Positions 28,464 through 37,220 are shown, counted from the first letter of the stretch. The stretch: DNA of 57,422 nt from an uncultured Clostridia bacterium (GCA_944391215.1 CALXSR010000002.1:1-57422); one strand, 5' to 3'. Program-made: numbers and translations. Notes: generated by a model not told the origin, from the letters alone.

Positions 28464-29951
28464 TTAGCGAGATAAAATATCTTTTACAATTTGCGCCATT
28501 CCTTCTACTTCCACTACCGTATTGTGTAAAATAGGCATATGCTGCGCTTGCGCCAAAGAATCCGGTACCGGCTTATGGGCTGCTTGCGCCAAAGCCTCTA
28601 ATTGTGCTTCCTCCCCTTGCGGTACTTCTTTCCCCAAAGCTTGTAATACCGAATGGGAAAATTTAAAGGGACTCGCCGTACTAGCAATAATCGTTGGCGT
28701 TGAATCGCCGCTCGTTTTTTGATATTCTTCATAAACGGCTACCCCTACAGCAGTATGCGGATCCAAAACATAACCATTTTGCGCGTAATGACGTTGAATG
28801 GTAGCTGCCGTTTTCGCTTCATCTGCAAAACCGGCTTCTAACCAGTTCTGGAATTTTTTCTGTAACGCTTCATCAATGGTGAAAACACCATTTTGTTTTA
28901 ATGCAGCAAACCAGGAAGCAATTTTGGCGCTATCGTAGCCGCTAACGGCAAATAGAAAACGTTCAAAATTGCTAGAAACCAAAATATCCATGGAAGGACT
29001 ACTGGTTTGATAGAATTCGCGTCTTCTATCATACACGCCGGTTTGAATAACGTCCGTTAAAACTTTATTTTGGTTGGAAGCACAAATAAATTTACGCACC
29101 GGCAGTCCCATCTGTCCGGCATACCAGGCAGCTAAAATATTACCAAAATTACCGGTCGGTACCACAATATTGATTTTATCGCCCGCTTTTATTTGTCCTT
29201 GCCGCATTAAACTGGCGTAAGTCCAAAAATAGTAGGCAATTTGCGGCATCAAGCGGCCCCAGTTAATGGAATTGGCCGAAGAAAATTGTTTTCCGCGTTC
29301 TGCCAGCCAAACATTCATTTGCGGATCGCCAAAAATATTTTTTACGGCTGTTTGACAGTGGTCAAAATTCCCCTTTACACTAACCACAAAGGTATTTTCT
29401 CCAGTAGTAGTATTCATTTGCCGTTCCTGCATAGGGCTTACCCCACCATGCGGATAAAAAACAATGATTTTTACGCCGGGAACATCTTTAAAACCCTCTA
29501 AAGCAGCTTTCCCCGTATCGCCAGAAGTAGCGGTTAAAATAACCACTTCCTGTTTTTGCCCCCTTTTTTCCACGGCTTTTACCAACAAATATGGCATAAT
29601 TTGCAAAGCCATATCCTTAAAAGCTGCGGTTGGGCCATGAAATAATTCCAATAAATAACAATGATCCGTTAATTTTACGGTAGGCGCAATTTCTTTACTG
29701 GAAAAATTATGCGTATTATAAGCAGCCCGAGTCATTTGATTTAATTCTTCTTCGCTATAATCGTCTAAAAATAATTTCATCACTTTAGCCGCAGTTTGCG
29801 GGTAATCCATTGCTGCTAATTCAGCCCAAGAATACGGCCAGGCTGGAATTGTTTCCGGAACAAACAAGCCGCCATCCGGCGCTAATCCCAAACAAATTGC
29901 TTCAGCAGCTGTTACAGGCGCACATTGTCCTCTACTGCTAATATATTGCAT
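28464..29951 (-). CDS. thrC: Threonine synthase
   Basis: 495 residues. PLP enzyme converting O-phosphohomoserine to threonine. The PLP lysine is in FHGPTAAFKDMALQ; TATSGDTGKAAL and NSINWGRLMPQ are also typical of the longer class. The start at 29951 (MQYISSRGQ) has AGGAGG upstream and gives a 40-base overlap with the end of trmB. Upstream in-frame codons lie inside trmB and lack a ribosome site. No other threonine genes are in the window. Confidence 0.95.
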   Translation of the reverse strand: MQYISSRGQCAPVTAAEAICLGLAPDGGLFVPETIPAWPYSWAELAAMDYPQTAAKVMKLFLDDYSEEELNQMTRAAYNTHNFSSKEIAPTVKLTDHCYLLELFHGPTAAFKDMALQIMPYLLVKAVEKRGQKQEVVILTATSGDTGKAALEGFKDVPGVKIIVFYPHGGVSPMQERQMNTTTGENTFVVSVKGNFDHCQTAVKNIFGDPQMNVWLAERGKQFSSANSINWGRLMPQIAYYFWTYASLMRQGQIKAGDKINIVVPTGNFGNILAAWYAGQMGLPVRKFICASNQNKVLTDVIQTGVYDRRREFYQTSSPSMDILVSSNFERFLFAVSGYDSAKIASWFAALKQNGVFTIDEALQKKFQNWLEAGFADEAKTAATIQRHYAQNGYVLDPHTAVGVAVYEEYQKTSGDSTPTIIASTASPFKFSHSVLQALGKEVPQGEEAQLEALAQAAHKPVPDSLAQAQHMPILHNTVVEVEGMAQIVKDILSR

Positions 29952-30637
29952 AAAGAAACCTCCTGTTTTTCTTTTTCTTTCGCCACCAAATGCGGTGGGC
30001 ATTTTTTATGCATCACACGGCAAGCATAAATAGGTTTTCCCTGTTTTACATAACGTTTTTCATATTCCGTTTCAATATTACCCCAATTTTCACTATGTAG
30101 ATTTTCCGTTGCACAAATAATGGGCCAGTTATTTTCTATAAAGGTGGCTAACGCAAATTCATATAAATCTTTTTGATCTGTTTTTAACCACAAATCTCCG
30201 TTTTTGGCCAAAATCTGTTCATAAATATTCAAAAATCGATCATGCATCAACCTTCTTTTGGCATGTTTTTTTTTGGGCCAAGGGTCTGGGAAATTCAAAT
30301 GAATGCGATTGATTTCTCCAGGCGCAAAACAGTTGGGTAAAATTTCCGCTAACTGCCATAAAAAACGCAAATTTTGCGGCTCCCGCCCCTTTAACAAAGC
30401 AATCCCCTCATAAACCATTTCCTCTCTAAAATCCATACCAATATAGTTTTGTTGCGGATTTTGCATGGCAACACTCGTAATAAAAGCGCCGCGCCCCATC
30501 CCAATTTCTAAAATAAGCGGTGCATTGGGCAACATATTTTGCCGCCAAATACCAGCCATAGACGAAGGATTTGCAGGCAATAAAACTGGATACTGCTTTA
30601 ATTTTTCTTTTACTTCTGGTTGTCTACGCAGCCGCAT
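29912..30637 (-). CDS. trmB: tRNA (guanine-N7-)-methyltransferase
   Basis: 241 residues. SAM-dependent enzyme forming m7G46 in tRNA. Motif I is LEIGMGRGAFI; the TrmB signature appears as IHLNFPDPWPKKKHAKRRL. The family start MRLRR is found at 30637, preceded by AAGGA and four bases after the upstream gene's stop. The C-terminal 25 residues (VAKEKEKQEVSLCNILAVED) extend past the usual end and overlap thrC. Confidence 0.94.
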   Translation of the reverse strand: MRLRRQPEVKEKLKQYPVLLPANPSSMAGIWRQNMLPNAPLILEIGMGRGAFITSVAMQNPQQNYIGMDFREEMVYEGIALLKGREPQNLRFLWQLAEILPNCFAPGEINRIHLNFPDPWPKKKHAKRRLMHDRFLNIYEQILAKNGDLWLKTDQKDLYEFALATFIENNWPIICATENLHSENWGNIETEYEKRYVKQGKPIYACRVMHKKCPPHLVAKEKEKQEVSLCNILAVEDNVRL

Positions 30638-30641
30638 GAAT

Positions 30642-30980
30642 TCAATCCTTCCATAATTCGGATTCTTTTTCATCCATTTCTTTTTGACTTAACCCTTCTT
30701 TTAACAAACGGGCTTGAATTGCATCATGCCAGAAACGGGTTTTTTCTGCCATTTTTTTAAATTTTTTACTATTAGCATCTTTTCTAGCTCCACGGCCTAC
30801 TGCATTACCAGCTATAATATTACAAATTCCTTTGGCTTTTAGCAAATCCTCTTGATTTAAACCTTGATATTCTTTCTGCAAATAATCTACTACTTCTTGA
30901 TAATATGCCTGAAATTGATCAAAAGGCAATTCCTCCGTCATTTTGGTGAATTCTAACATTTTTTCATAAAGTTGTTCCAT
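30642..30980 (-). CDS. Helical protein of unknown function
   Basis: 112 residues from the ATG at 30980, which follows AGGAG by seven bases. Mostly charged helix: MEQLYEKMLEFTKMTEELPF, VVDYLQKEYQ, then the more conserved-looking ICNIIAGNAVGRGARKDANSKKFKKMAEKTRFW. No membrane segment or signal. It is the first gene of the unit with trmB and thrC, stopping four bases before trmB. The basic GRGARKDANSKKFKK part may bind nucleic acid. I do not recognise the family. Confidence 0.7.
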   Translation of the reverse strand: MEQLYEKMLEFTKMTEELPFDQFQAYYQEVVDYLQKEYQGLNQEDLLKAKGICNIIAGNAVGRGARKDANSKKFKKMAEKTRFWHDAIQARLLKEGLSQKEMDEKESELWKD

Positions 30981-31109
30981 GTTTCCACTCCTATTTTCTT
31001 TCATATTGAAATAATGATTCTTTCTTTATTTTCCTTTGCTTTCCTCTCATAAAAATAGTTTTTTGCTAAATACTATAGTATAAATAGCAAGAAAAAAGCG
31101 GGTGAAAAA

Positions 31110-31268
31110 ATGAAAGAAGGATTATTACCAGCCGTATTAGGCACGGCGGTAACAGCTGCCGGTTTAGTCGTTAGCAAAAAAAACCCACAACTGGGCTGGG
31201 GTATTACTGGTTTTGGTTTGGCCCATATGGTTTTAGGTGGTATCGACCTGGTTGCCGACACAAAATAA
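31110..31268 (+). CDS. Small hydrophobic protein, 52 residues
   Basis: ATG at 31110, weak ribosome site GCGGGTG. Sequence starts MKEGLLPAVLGTAVTAAG and continues through LVVSKKNPQLGWGITGFG to LAHMVLGGIDLVADTK. Two glycine/alanine-rich hydrophobic stretches flank the SKKNPQ turn, suggesting a hairpin of two short membrane helices. A good terminator follows within 25 bases, which supports a real gene. I recall similar short proteins in related anaerobes but no known function. Confidence 0.65.
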   Translation: MKEGLLPAVLGTAVTAAGLVVSKKNPQLGWGITGFGLAHMVLGGIDLVADTK

Positions 31269-31290
31269 TTTGGGATAAAAAAGGCAAAAA

Positions 31291-31316
31291 AGAGGGGCTG
31301 CGCTCCTCTTTTTTGT
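31291..31316. terminator. Bidirectional terminator between the 52-residue gene and RNase P RNA
   Basis: 8-bp stem AGAGGGGC (31291-31298) and GCTCCTCT (31302-31309), loop TGC, T-run on the plus strand and A-run upstream, so it works for both converging units. Confidence 0.85.
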
Positions 31317-31333
31317 TATAAAACAATTTGTTT

Positions 31334-31680
31334 TTGAGCAAACCTATAAGCCGGGTTCTGTTAAAAATGAACATCTATCTTGTACGCCTGTTACCAGGCG
31401 CATCCAGCGACCTTACCCGGGAAAGGAACGGGCCATTCCACGATTCCCCTATTAGGTCTTGCTCCAGGTGGGGTTTACCTAGCCGACTAGTCGCCTAGCC
31501 GCTGGTACGCTCTTACCGCACCGTTCCATCCTTACCATTTTCATGGCGGTTTCCATTTCTGTGGCACTATCCTTGAAGTCACCTTCACTGGTCGTTAACC
31601 AGCACCTTGCCCTATGGAGCCCGGACTTTCCTCAAACAGGCGCTTGCGCTATCCTGCTCGCGTTCATTCAGTTTACTCAA
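31334..31680 (-). ncRNA. rnpB: RNase P RNA, class A
   Basis: Diagnostic segments on the minus strand are GAGGAAAGTCCGGGCTCC near the 5' end, the CATAGGGCA that follows, and AGAACCCGGCTTATAGG near the 3' end. The ends pair as P1: TTGAGTAAAC with GTTTGCTCAA. The RNA is the catalytic part of RNase P, which matures tRNA 5' ends. Boundaries are set by the P1 pairing and could extend about ten bases, because AATTGTTTT and AAAACAAATT outside it can also pair. Confidence 0.95.
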
Positions 31681-31707
31681 AAAACAATTCTTCTACAACA
31701 AGAAAAG

Positions 31708-31736
31708 ATTATACCATTTTTCCAGCCAGAACACAA
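31708..31736 (-). promoter_or_regulatory. Promoter of rnpB
   Basis: TTGTGT, 17-base spacer and perfect TATAAT on the minus strand, ending 28 bases before the P1 helix of RNase P RNA. Confidence 0.8.
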
Positions 31737-31752
31737 ATAATCACCGCTACTT

Positions 31753-32475
31753 TTATTGCATTTCTTCTTCAGCTAAAAAATAACGACCGCATTTTTCACA
31801 CCGTACCGTGCCTGGATTTTTTCTAGCATGACGACCAGTCATCAAAGGAACTACCGTATGGCAATGTCCACAACTATTATTTTTATATAATATGGTTAAG
31901 GGCATATCCCGCAAATAATTTTTATTATTCACATACCATTGTTGCCATTTTTCCTCTAATTGATTCCAAACAGCTTCGGTCTCTTCTTTTTTTTGGGCAA
32001 TGGCATCGTTTATTTCTTTTTTTTGCACCTCATATTCTTTTTTTAAAGCCTGAAAAGCATTATAATCGTGTTGTAAATCCTGTTGCATAATATGTAATGC
32101 TTTTTCCTTCTCTTCTTTTTGCTCCATCATCTGCAACACTTTTTCTTGCAGGTTTTCCGTTTTTTCCTGTAAAGACTCTATCTGTTGGTTCAAACTGGCA
32201 ATTTCTCTTTGGCTGGAAACCAAACCGCTATATAATAGCTCGTTTTGTTTTTTTGCTTCTTCTTCGCAAATAGCTTTTTCCCGCTCCGATTTTTCTAAAC
32301 GAGAAACAATTTTTTGCAATTCTGTTTTATCATGGACAAACTTTTTTTGTTTTTCTACAAAAGCGGCTTTATCCCGTTTTAACTTTTTTTGCTGCGGCAA
32401 ATTTGCAAAAGATTCTTCTAATTTTTGCAGTGCAATCTCCTGCTGTTGATAATGATATAACAAGACAAATGTCAT
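31753..32475 (-). CDS. Coiled-coil protein with C-terminal C4 zinc ribbon (CdsZ-like)
   Basis: 240 residues. Residues from about 12 to 185 are a long charged coiled coil (KLEESFANLPQQKKLKRD, ETENLQEKVLQMMEQKEEKE region). The last 45 residues form a zinc ribbon with CGHCHTVVP and CEKCGRYFL. This architecture matches the C4-type zinc-ribbon family (zf-RING_7, also called CdsZ), often located near trmK/nif3 in Firmicutes. The role is not well established. Here trmK lies just upstream and RNase P RNA just downstream; the usual nif3-like gene is missing. Confidence 0.8.
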   Translation of the reverse strand: MTFVLLYHYQQQEIALQKLEESFANLPQQKKLKRDKAAFVEKQKKFVHDKTELQKIVSRLEKSEREKAICEEEAKKQNELLYSGLVSSQREIASLNQQIESLQEKTENLQEKVLQMMEQKEEKEKALHIMQQDLQHDYNAFQALKKEYEVQKKEINDAIAQKKEETEAVWNQLEEKWQQWYVNNKNYLRDMPLTILYKNNSCGHCHTVVPLMTGRHARKNPGTVRCEKCGRYFLAEEEMQ

Positions 32476-32507
32476 GTTATCCCCTCTCTTTCCCTCAGCC
32501 CAATGAA

Positions 32508-33200
32508 CTATAATGTTTCCATTACTTTATCCATACGGCCAATTACATTTTCTAATCCTTTTAGTCTTTTTTGGGCATCCATACTGGGGCTATTACGCAA
32601 TTCTTCTACTAAGCGCAATAAATCTTCCTTTTTGGCCTCTAAAAAACCTTTCAATAAAGGATGCTTCTGCTGCAGCAATAAAGGACCAAACTCCGCTTCA
32701 TCCTCCGTTAAAGTCATAACCCCTTTTTCTGCCGCCATGATTTCATAATAAAAGCCGCCTTCAAAGACAATTTCTTCAGCAATAATTTTAAATCCATTTG
32801 CAACTAGCCATTTGCGCAGGCCAGGGGCCCCGCGCATGGGTTGTAAAACCAAACGTTGGCAAGAATTAATTACGCTTTGTCCTTCGCTTAAAATATTACG
32901 AATGGTTGCGCCACCCATACCAGCCATACAAACAGTTTGCACTTCTCCCGGACGCAATACTAAAACGCCTTCTCCCAAACGCACATCAATTTCCTGCCCT
33001 AAAGAAAGGAGGTCCACCAACTGTCTAGCCGCTTCCATTGGCCCTCTGGCCTTATCCGTAGCAACCACCTGGGGACAAATATGATTGACGATTAAATAAA
33101 CCGCCAGGTAACCATGATCGGTACCGATATCGGCTGCATTTTGTCCTGGCACCACCAATGAGGCAATTGCCTGTAATCTTTTAGGTAAATTTACTTGCAT
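32508..33200 (-). CDS. trmK: tRNA (adenine(22)-N1)-methyltransferase TrmK
   Basis: 230 residues. SAM-binding motif I is AADIGTDHGYLAVYL, followed by VATDKARGPMEAA; VCMAGMGGATIRNIL and LVLQPMRGAPGLRKWL are typical of the YqfN/TrmK family that methylates A22 of tRNAs. The ATG at 33200 has GGAGGTG nine bases before it; an upstream GTG lies inside that site. In Bacillus the gene follows sigA; here it is about 4 kb from rpoD, with surface-protein genes and tRNAs between. Confidence 0.9.
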   Translation of the reverse strand: MQVNLPKRLQAIASLVVPGQNAADIGTDHGYLAVYLIVNHICPQVVATDKARGPMEAARQLVDLLSLGQEIDVRLGEGVLVLRPGEVQTVCMAGMGGATIRNILSEGQSVINSCQRLVLQPMRGAPGLRKWLVANGFKIIAEEIVFEGGFYYEIMAAEKGVMTLTEDEAEFGPLLLQQKHPLLKGFLEAKKEDLLRLVEELRNSPSMDAQKRLKGLENVIGRMDKVMETL

Positions 33201-33479
33201 CGCGTCTAGCACCTCCGAAACTTTCCCTTGTTGTGAAAATACTTAATTTTTAATAATTCGATTTCTTCTTTAAAAATCCTGCCCAAACAGGGAAAAAGCT
33301 ATGCATAAACAGGCTTTATTCTTTATTATTTCACGCTATTTTCTAAAAACCATAAATGAAAATTTAAATTTATCAGACTCTCATCTCACACTGGCTATCT
33401 CTGGCAGGAATTTATACGATATTGTGGAACAAAATAACATATTCCTTGGTAAAATGAATTGAAATGGAGAGATAGCATA
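33201..33479. other. Divergent intergenic region between trmK and the lipoprotein gene
   Basis: 279 bases, AT-rich, no convincing open frame. It must hold the promoters of both flanking genes, but I find no hexamer pair with good spacing on either strand. TAAAAT at 33451-33456 is the best -10 candidate for the lipoprotein gene. Confidence 0.4.
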
Positions 33480-34544
33480 ATGAAAAAGAAAATTATAACC
33501 GCTTTCTTTTTTTCTTTTTTACTCTTTTCTGCCCTTCCCCTAGCAGCTTGTCAATCTAATTCTGTCTCGCAACTCTCTTTTGCAGAACAGTTTTTACAAA
33601 ACAATAGCCCAGAAGATTTACTGGCTATAGAAGCAAAATTAGAAGCGCTTACCGTTTGTCAATTTAATATGGAATTTCATTCCGGTAAAGATTTAGTTTC
33701 AGAGGGGATTTATAATTTTTTCACCAACACAGCAACCAATACGGAAACTTATTATGATAAAGACACCCGCTTATACACCTTTCCAGTAGAAGATATTTTA
33801 TCTTATGCCGATCAGTATTTTATGGACTATTCTTTTACACCGGAGGAAATTTTCGGTTATCAAAAAGAACAAAACGCTATTATCGTACCGGCCTATGGAC
33901 GGCAAATGGTAACAAATGTCGAATTATGCGGGCAAAAAATCATCGATGAAAATGTGGTGCAAATTGACTATAATTTTCGCTCTATTAGTGATGATACTGA
34001 AATACAGCCTATTACCGCAACCTATCAGCTACTATTGCAAATACAAAACGATGGCAGCTATCGCTATCTCTCTTTTACAGAAGAAGAACCGTTTGATATC
34101 GGGAACTTTGTTCGCCAAGCAGAAACGGTATCCGCTTTATTAAATGGCCAGCAAATGCCGTTTGATCCCCAAAAACCAATGCAAGATGGAAGCCCTTACT
34201 TTGCCGTAACCAGTGAGACATATCAAAGTATAGAAGATATAAAAGCAGCTGCCGAACAGGTTTTTGCTAAAGATTACCTAGAAGAAAAACGGTATATACC
34301 AGCATTCACCGGGCCCCAACCATATTACCAGGAAAAAGACCATGTCCTTTATCTTTTTCCACAAACCGCAACTTCCGAAGGGGAAATATATCCAAACTCC
34401 GTTACATTATTAGAAAAGAATGCTACAGAAATGAAGGCTTCCTTAGAACAAAGCATCCCTGGGCAAACAACAACCCGATCCCTTATTTTTCAATTCATCC
34501 AAACCGAAAACGGATGGCGGATTAACCAATATCCAGAACAATAG
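33480..34544 (+). CDS. Secreted lipoprotein of unknown function
   Basis: 354 residues from the ATG at 33480 (GGAGA upstream). A type II signal peptide ends at the lipobox LAAC, Cys24. The mature part is acidic, beginning QSNSVSQLSFAEQFLQ, with repeated beta-rich segments (VQIDYNFRSISDD, RSLIFQFIQTENGWRI). The C-terminal segment recalls the small NTF2-like or DUF4878-type folds of cell-envelope proteins, but I cannot assign a family. Monocistronic, with its own terminator, convergent with a surface protein gene. Confidence 0.72.
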   Translation: MKKKIITAFFFSFLLFSALPLAACQSNSVSQLSFAEQFLQNNSPEDLLAIEAKLEALTVCQFNMEFHSGKDLVSEGIYNFFTNTATNTETYYDKDTRLYTFPVEDILSYADQYFMDYSFTPEEIFGYQKEQNAIIVPAYGRQMVTNVELCGQKIIDENVVQIDYNFRSISDDTEIQPITATYQLLLQIQNDGSYRYLSFTEEEPFDIGNFVRQAETVSALLNGQQMPFDPQKPMQDGSPYFAVTSETYQSIEDIKAAAEQVFAKDYLEEKRYIPAFTGPQPYYQEKDHVLYLFPQTATSEGEIYPNSVTLLEKNATEMKASLEQSIPGQTTTRSLIFQFIQTENGWRINQYPEQ

Positions 34545-34546
34545 AA

Positions 34547-34572
34547 AAAGGCCGCTTTAGCGGCCTTTTCCT
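34547..34572. terminator. Bidirectional terminator between lipoprotein and stalk-protein genes
   Basis: AAGGCCGC (34547-34554) and GCGGCCTT (34559-34566) with TTTA loop, T-run after and A-run before. Confidence 0.85.
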
Positions 34573-34585
34573 ATTTATCTTCTTT

Positions 34586-36535
34586 TTATTTTACAAACCA
34601 CGGATAAGCCTTCGGATTTTGTTGAATGGTCAGCATTTTTACCATTTGTTGGTATAAATCGTTATCTGCCTTTTGCAATTCCTCAGCACGGAAATAGGCT
34701 TTCGCTTCACGGATAGCAGTAATTTTCCATCCGCCATCCTCATATTGCTCTTGGAAATCAATCCCTAAAACGCCTTCTGCATCAAAGGAAGCCAACCAAT
34801 TTGCTGGCTGCTTTGTTAATTGCGCTTTAAAAACCATAGGTCGAAAACCCAAAGCCGGGTCCAAATTCGCATAAAAAACGCCATCTATTCGATTTTCCTC
34901 CGATTGTAATGAAATGATACCAAAAGCAGGATCATGTTTCCCATAGGATAGTTCACGCAAAAACACTCGCCACTCGGCGCTATCCAAAACACCGGCAGAC
35001 AAGAAATTTTGCAAGCTTTCCATCGTTACAATCGCATCCTGTGTACTATCTGCCTTAAGAGAAGAAGAGGCTATTTTTTGCAAAGGCTGATATAAAAAAT
35101 CTTTTACAATACCCTCTGCCTCAATAAAAGAAAACACATTCTCTTTTTGCCAGTCAGCGGCCATTTCCTTTTCCTCATTCCCATGAAATAGATATGGCGT
35201 AGGTTTGGAAATATCATATCGCTTTAATTCGGATACAAAATTATCATAATTACCTTGATAGGATCGTTCATAATAATATAATTGTCCATTTAACATCTGC
35301 AAATTTGTAAAACACCCAGAAGCAATTTTATACGGCACCGGCGTATTCATGGTCATTTGGTATAGATTCCCCGGAATCCATTGTCCATCTATTTTTTGCC
35401 CTTCGCTAAACCAAATCTGGTTACGATAAACAGTATAGCTATAAACAGGACTAGCCACGACGATGCTATCTTTGCTCCCATCCGTTTTGATCCGACAAAG
35501 CGCATTTTGTTCATTCAAGAAATATAAATAATTCCCATTGATTCCCAAATCGGATACTTTTTGATTGTCATGAAAAGGAGTTAATTTATTATATAGCAAA
35601 GCGTATTCATATAAAATACCGTCTTGAATCACATACATCATATCATCAATTACCACAAATTCATCAGCCTTAATACCCATTTTCTTGATGATATTTTGTC
35701 CCAGCCTTAAATCACACGTAAACAATTGTTGATCCGCAGTTGTATAATATAAAAAATCCTCTGTTGCATAAAGTTGATCAATAGCCGAATCAGCCGTTAC
35801 AATCGTAACCGGCTTTTTTATACTGGTATTGAAATCCATGCTTTTAATGGTTTTCCCATCACTAAAATACATGATTTGGTTTACAATATTGATATTGCTA
35901 ATCGCCGGACTTTCTAAAACGGTTTGCCCTGTTTGGCTATTGGGGTAATAAACTTGTAAAGAACCGGTAACAATTTTACCATTATTTTTTATTTGGCCAA
36001 GCGCGCTTTGTTTCACCCAATAAATGCTGCCATCTCGCTCTTGCGCTAAGTAACCGCCATTATATAAGTTTAGCTGCGCAACATCGTCAAAAGAAGTAAC
36101 CTCTAAATTTTGCGGTTGTCGCTCCCCAACAATAAACACTTTCCCATCCTGATAATCTACAGCAAGACCTAACCCCTCCGCCAAAAAACGCAAAGGAACC
36201 ATAGTACGGTTATCCTGCACAAAAGGAACACCATCTAATTGCAATGTCTCTACGCCATTTCGCAGAGCAATTGGAGAATTTACCGTTAGTTGAAGCGTCA
36301 AATCATCTTTTTGCACAAAAATATCAGGATCTCGCCAATCCACCTGCGCAGCAAAAGATTCCGCAATATAACGAATCGGTACCATAACCCGGTTATTTTG
36401 CAAAATAGGGGCCACCTCTGGTTGTACTTCTTGTCCATTGATATAAATTGGTATTGCATCGTTTTCTGCAGCCATAGCAGTTACGGGTACAACAAACAGT
36501 ATAGCCACAGTAAAGGCATAAAACCATTTCCGCAA
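34586..36535 (-). CDS. Secreted copper-amine-oxidase-stalk and propeller-like protein
   Basis: 649 residues. A TTG start (AAGGAG upstream) gives a signal peptide ending near VTAMAAE. Residues about 27-140 hold two stalk repeats: PILQNNRVMVPIRYIAESF and FVQDNRTMVPLRFLAEGLG, the Cu_amine_oxidN1 fold found in many anaerobe surface proteins. The middle, residues about 150-450, is a series of short beta repeats with GGYLAQERDGSIYWV and YLYFLNEQNALCRIKTDGS, like the DUF5050 beta-propeller family. The remaining third is unassigned. The protein is probably exported and cell-wall associated. No copper-oxidase catalytic domain is present. Confidence 0.82.
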   Translation of the reverse strand: MRKWFYAFTVAILFVVPVTAMAAENDAIPIYINGQEVQPEVAPILQNNRVMVPIRYIAESFAAQVDWRDPDIFVQKDDLTLQLTVNSPIALRNGVETLQLDGVPFVQDNRTMVPLRFLAEGLGLAVDYQDGKVFIVGERQPQNLEVTSFDDVAQLNLYNGGYLAQERDGSIYWVKQSALGQIKNNGKIVTGSLQVYYPNSQTGQTVLESPAISNINIVNQIMYFSDGKTIKSMDFNTSIKKPVTIVTADSAIDQLYATEDFLYYTTADQQLFTCDLRLGQNIIKKMGIKADEFVVIDDMMYVIQDGILYEYALLYNKLTPFHDNQKVSDLGINGNYLYFLNEQNALCRIKTDGSKDSIVVASPVYSYTVYRNQIWFSEGQKIDGQWIPGNLYQMTMNTPVPYKIASGCFTNLQMLNGQLYYYERSYQGNYDNFVSELKRYDISKPTPYLFHGNEEKEMAADWQKENVFSFIEAEGIVKDFLYQPLQKIASSSLKADSTQDAIVTMESLQNFLSAGVLDSAEWRVFLRELSYGKHDPAFGIISLQSEENRIDGVFYANLDPALGFRPMVFKAQLTKQPANWLASFDAEGVLGIDFQEQYEDGGWKITAIREAKAYFRAEELQKADNDLYQQMVKMLTIQQNPKAYPWFVK

Positions 36536-36656
36536 TGTAAAACAACTCCTTCCGCTTTCAACAGGTCTATCTTATTTAGGAAAAACCTGTTTTCTTCTTT
36601 TATTAAACTATCTCTTAGACCGTAAAAAAATTAAAAAAGTTTCATAAACATGAACT

Positions 36657-36824
36657 TTATAAAATACCATAGCGCTTCGCAATAGCAACTAATTCTTTTT
36701 CATCCGCATGGCGAATTTCTGATTCTTCCAAAATCATAGCAGGCATTCCCGCAAAAGCTCCTGCATATATTTCTGTTAATAATCTACTGCGTAATTCTTT
36801 AATATCAATTTTATATTCACCCAT
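36657..36824 (-). CDS. Small protein of unknown function, 55 residues
   Basis: ATG at 36824 with a very good AAGGAGGG site nine bases upstream. The 55 residues begin MGEYKIDIKELRSRLLTEIYAGAFAG, include PAMILEESEIRHADEKELV and end AIAKRYGIL. Two helices joined by a GMPAM turn; no signal or cysteine. It stands alone between a surface-protein gene and tRNAs. I do not recognise it. The strong ribosome site and clean codon use make it more than a chance frame. Confidence 0.65.
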   Translation of the reverse strand: MGEYKIDIKELRSRLLTEIYAGAFAGMPAMILEESEIRHADEKELVAIAKRYGIL

Positions 36825-36930
36825 AAGTAACCCTCCTTATTTCTGATCTTAATAGCTTGATACTTTTATTATTCATTCTACATAAAAATCCTATTACCTG
36901 GCTTTTTATATTAAATTTGATCACAATAAT

Positions 36931-36975
36931 AAAAGACCTAATAAAATATCTTAAGATATTTTATTAGGTCTTTTT
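36931..36975. terminator. Long hairpin terminator after the tRNA pair
   Basis: Arms 36934-36952 (AGACCTAATAAAATATCTT) and 36953-36973 form a nearly perfect stem with two unpaired T. A-runs and T-runs flank it, so it can end transcripts from both sides. It begins two bases from the Met tRNA 3' end. Confidence 0.85.
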
Positions 36976-36976
36976 G

Positions 36977-37050
36977 GTGGGCCCAACAGGACTCGAACCT
37001 GTGACCGATCGGTTATGAGCCGAGGGCTCTACCAACTGAGCTATAGGCCC
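36977..37050 (-). tRNA. tRNA-Met (anticodon CAT)
   Basis: Cloverleaf on the minus strand: acceptor GGGCCTA with TGGGCCC, D-arm TAGCTCAGTTGGTAGAGC, anticodon loop CTCATAA, T-arm ACAGGTTCGAGTCCTGT, and encoded CCA. The first base pair is G-C, so this is the elongator type rather than the initiator. A lysidine-modified Ile tRNA also reads CAT in DNA and cannot be fully excluded. Confidence 0.95.
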
Positions 37051-37054
37051 GCAG

Positions 37055-37129
37055 TGGCTCCCCGAGTTGGATTCGAACCAACAACCACCCGGTTAACAGC
37101 CGGGTGCTCTACCGTTGAGCTATCGAGGA
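37055..37129 (-). tRNA. tRNA-Asn (anticodon GTT)
   Basis: Acceptor TCCTCGA pairs with TCGGGGA (one G-T pair), D-arm TAGCTCAACGGTAGAGC, anticodon loop CTGTTAA, T-arm GTTGGTTCGAATCCAAC, encoded GCCA. It is transcribed before tRNA-Met, four bases apart, from a shared promoter. Confidence 0.96.
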
Positions 37130-37142
37130 AAGCTGCAAAGCT

Positions 37143-37171
37143 ATTATACTAAAAACATATCGGAAATGCAA
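37143..37171 (-). promoter_or_regulatory. Promoter of the tRNA-Asn/tRNA-Met pair
   Basis: TTGCAT, 17 bases, perfect TATAAT on the minus strand, ending 13 bases before the tRNA-Asn 5' end. Confidence 0.85.
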
Positions 37172-37191
37172 GATAAGACAAACATACGAAT

Positions 37192-37220
37192 AAAAAAACC
37201 CGCCACCGGCGGGTTTTTTT
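37192..37220 (-). terminator. Terminator of the dgt-dnaG-rpoD run
   Basis: Stem CCCGCC/GGCGGG extended by A-T pairs, loop ACC, at 37197-37215; T-run on the minus strand. It touches the rpoD stop codon. Confidence 0.88.

Noticed and set aside
31543..31826. Two plus-strand frames across RNase P RNA and its promoter
   Set aside because: They lie over the rnpB gene and its promoter and have no ribosome site or family resemblance.
36977..37050. Initiator tRNA
   Set aside because: The first acceptor pair is G-C; initiator tRNAs have a mismatch there.
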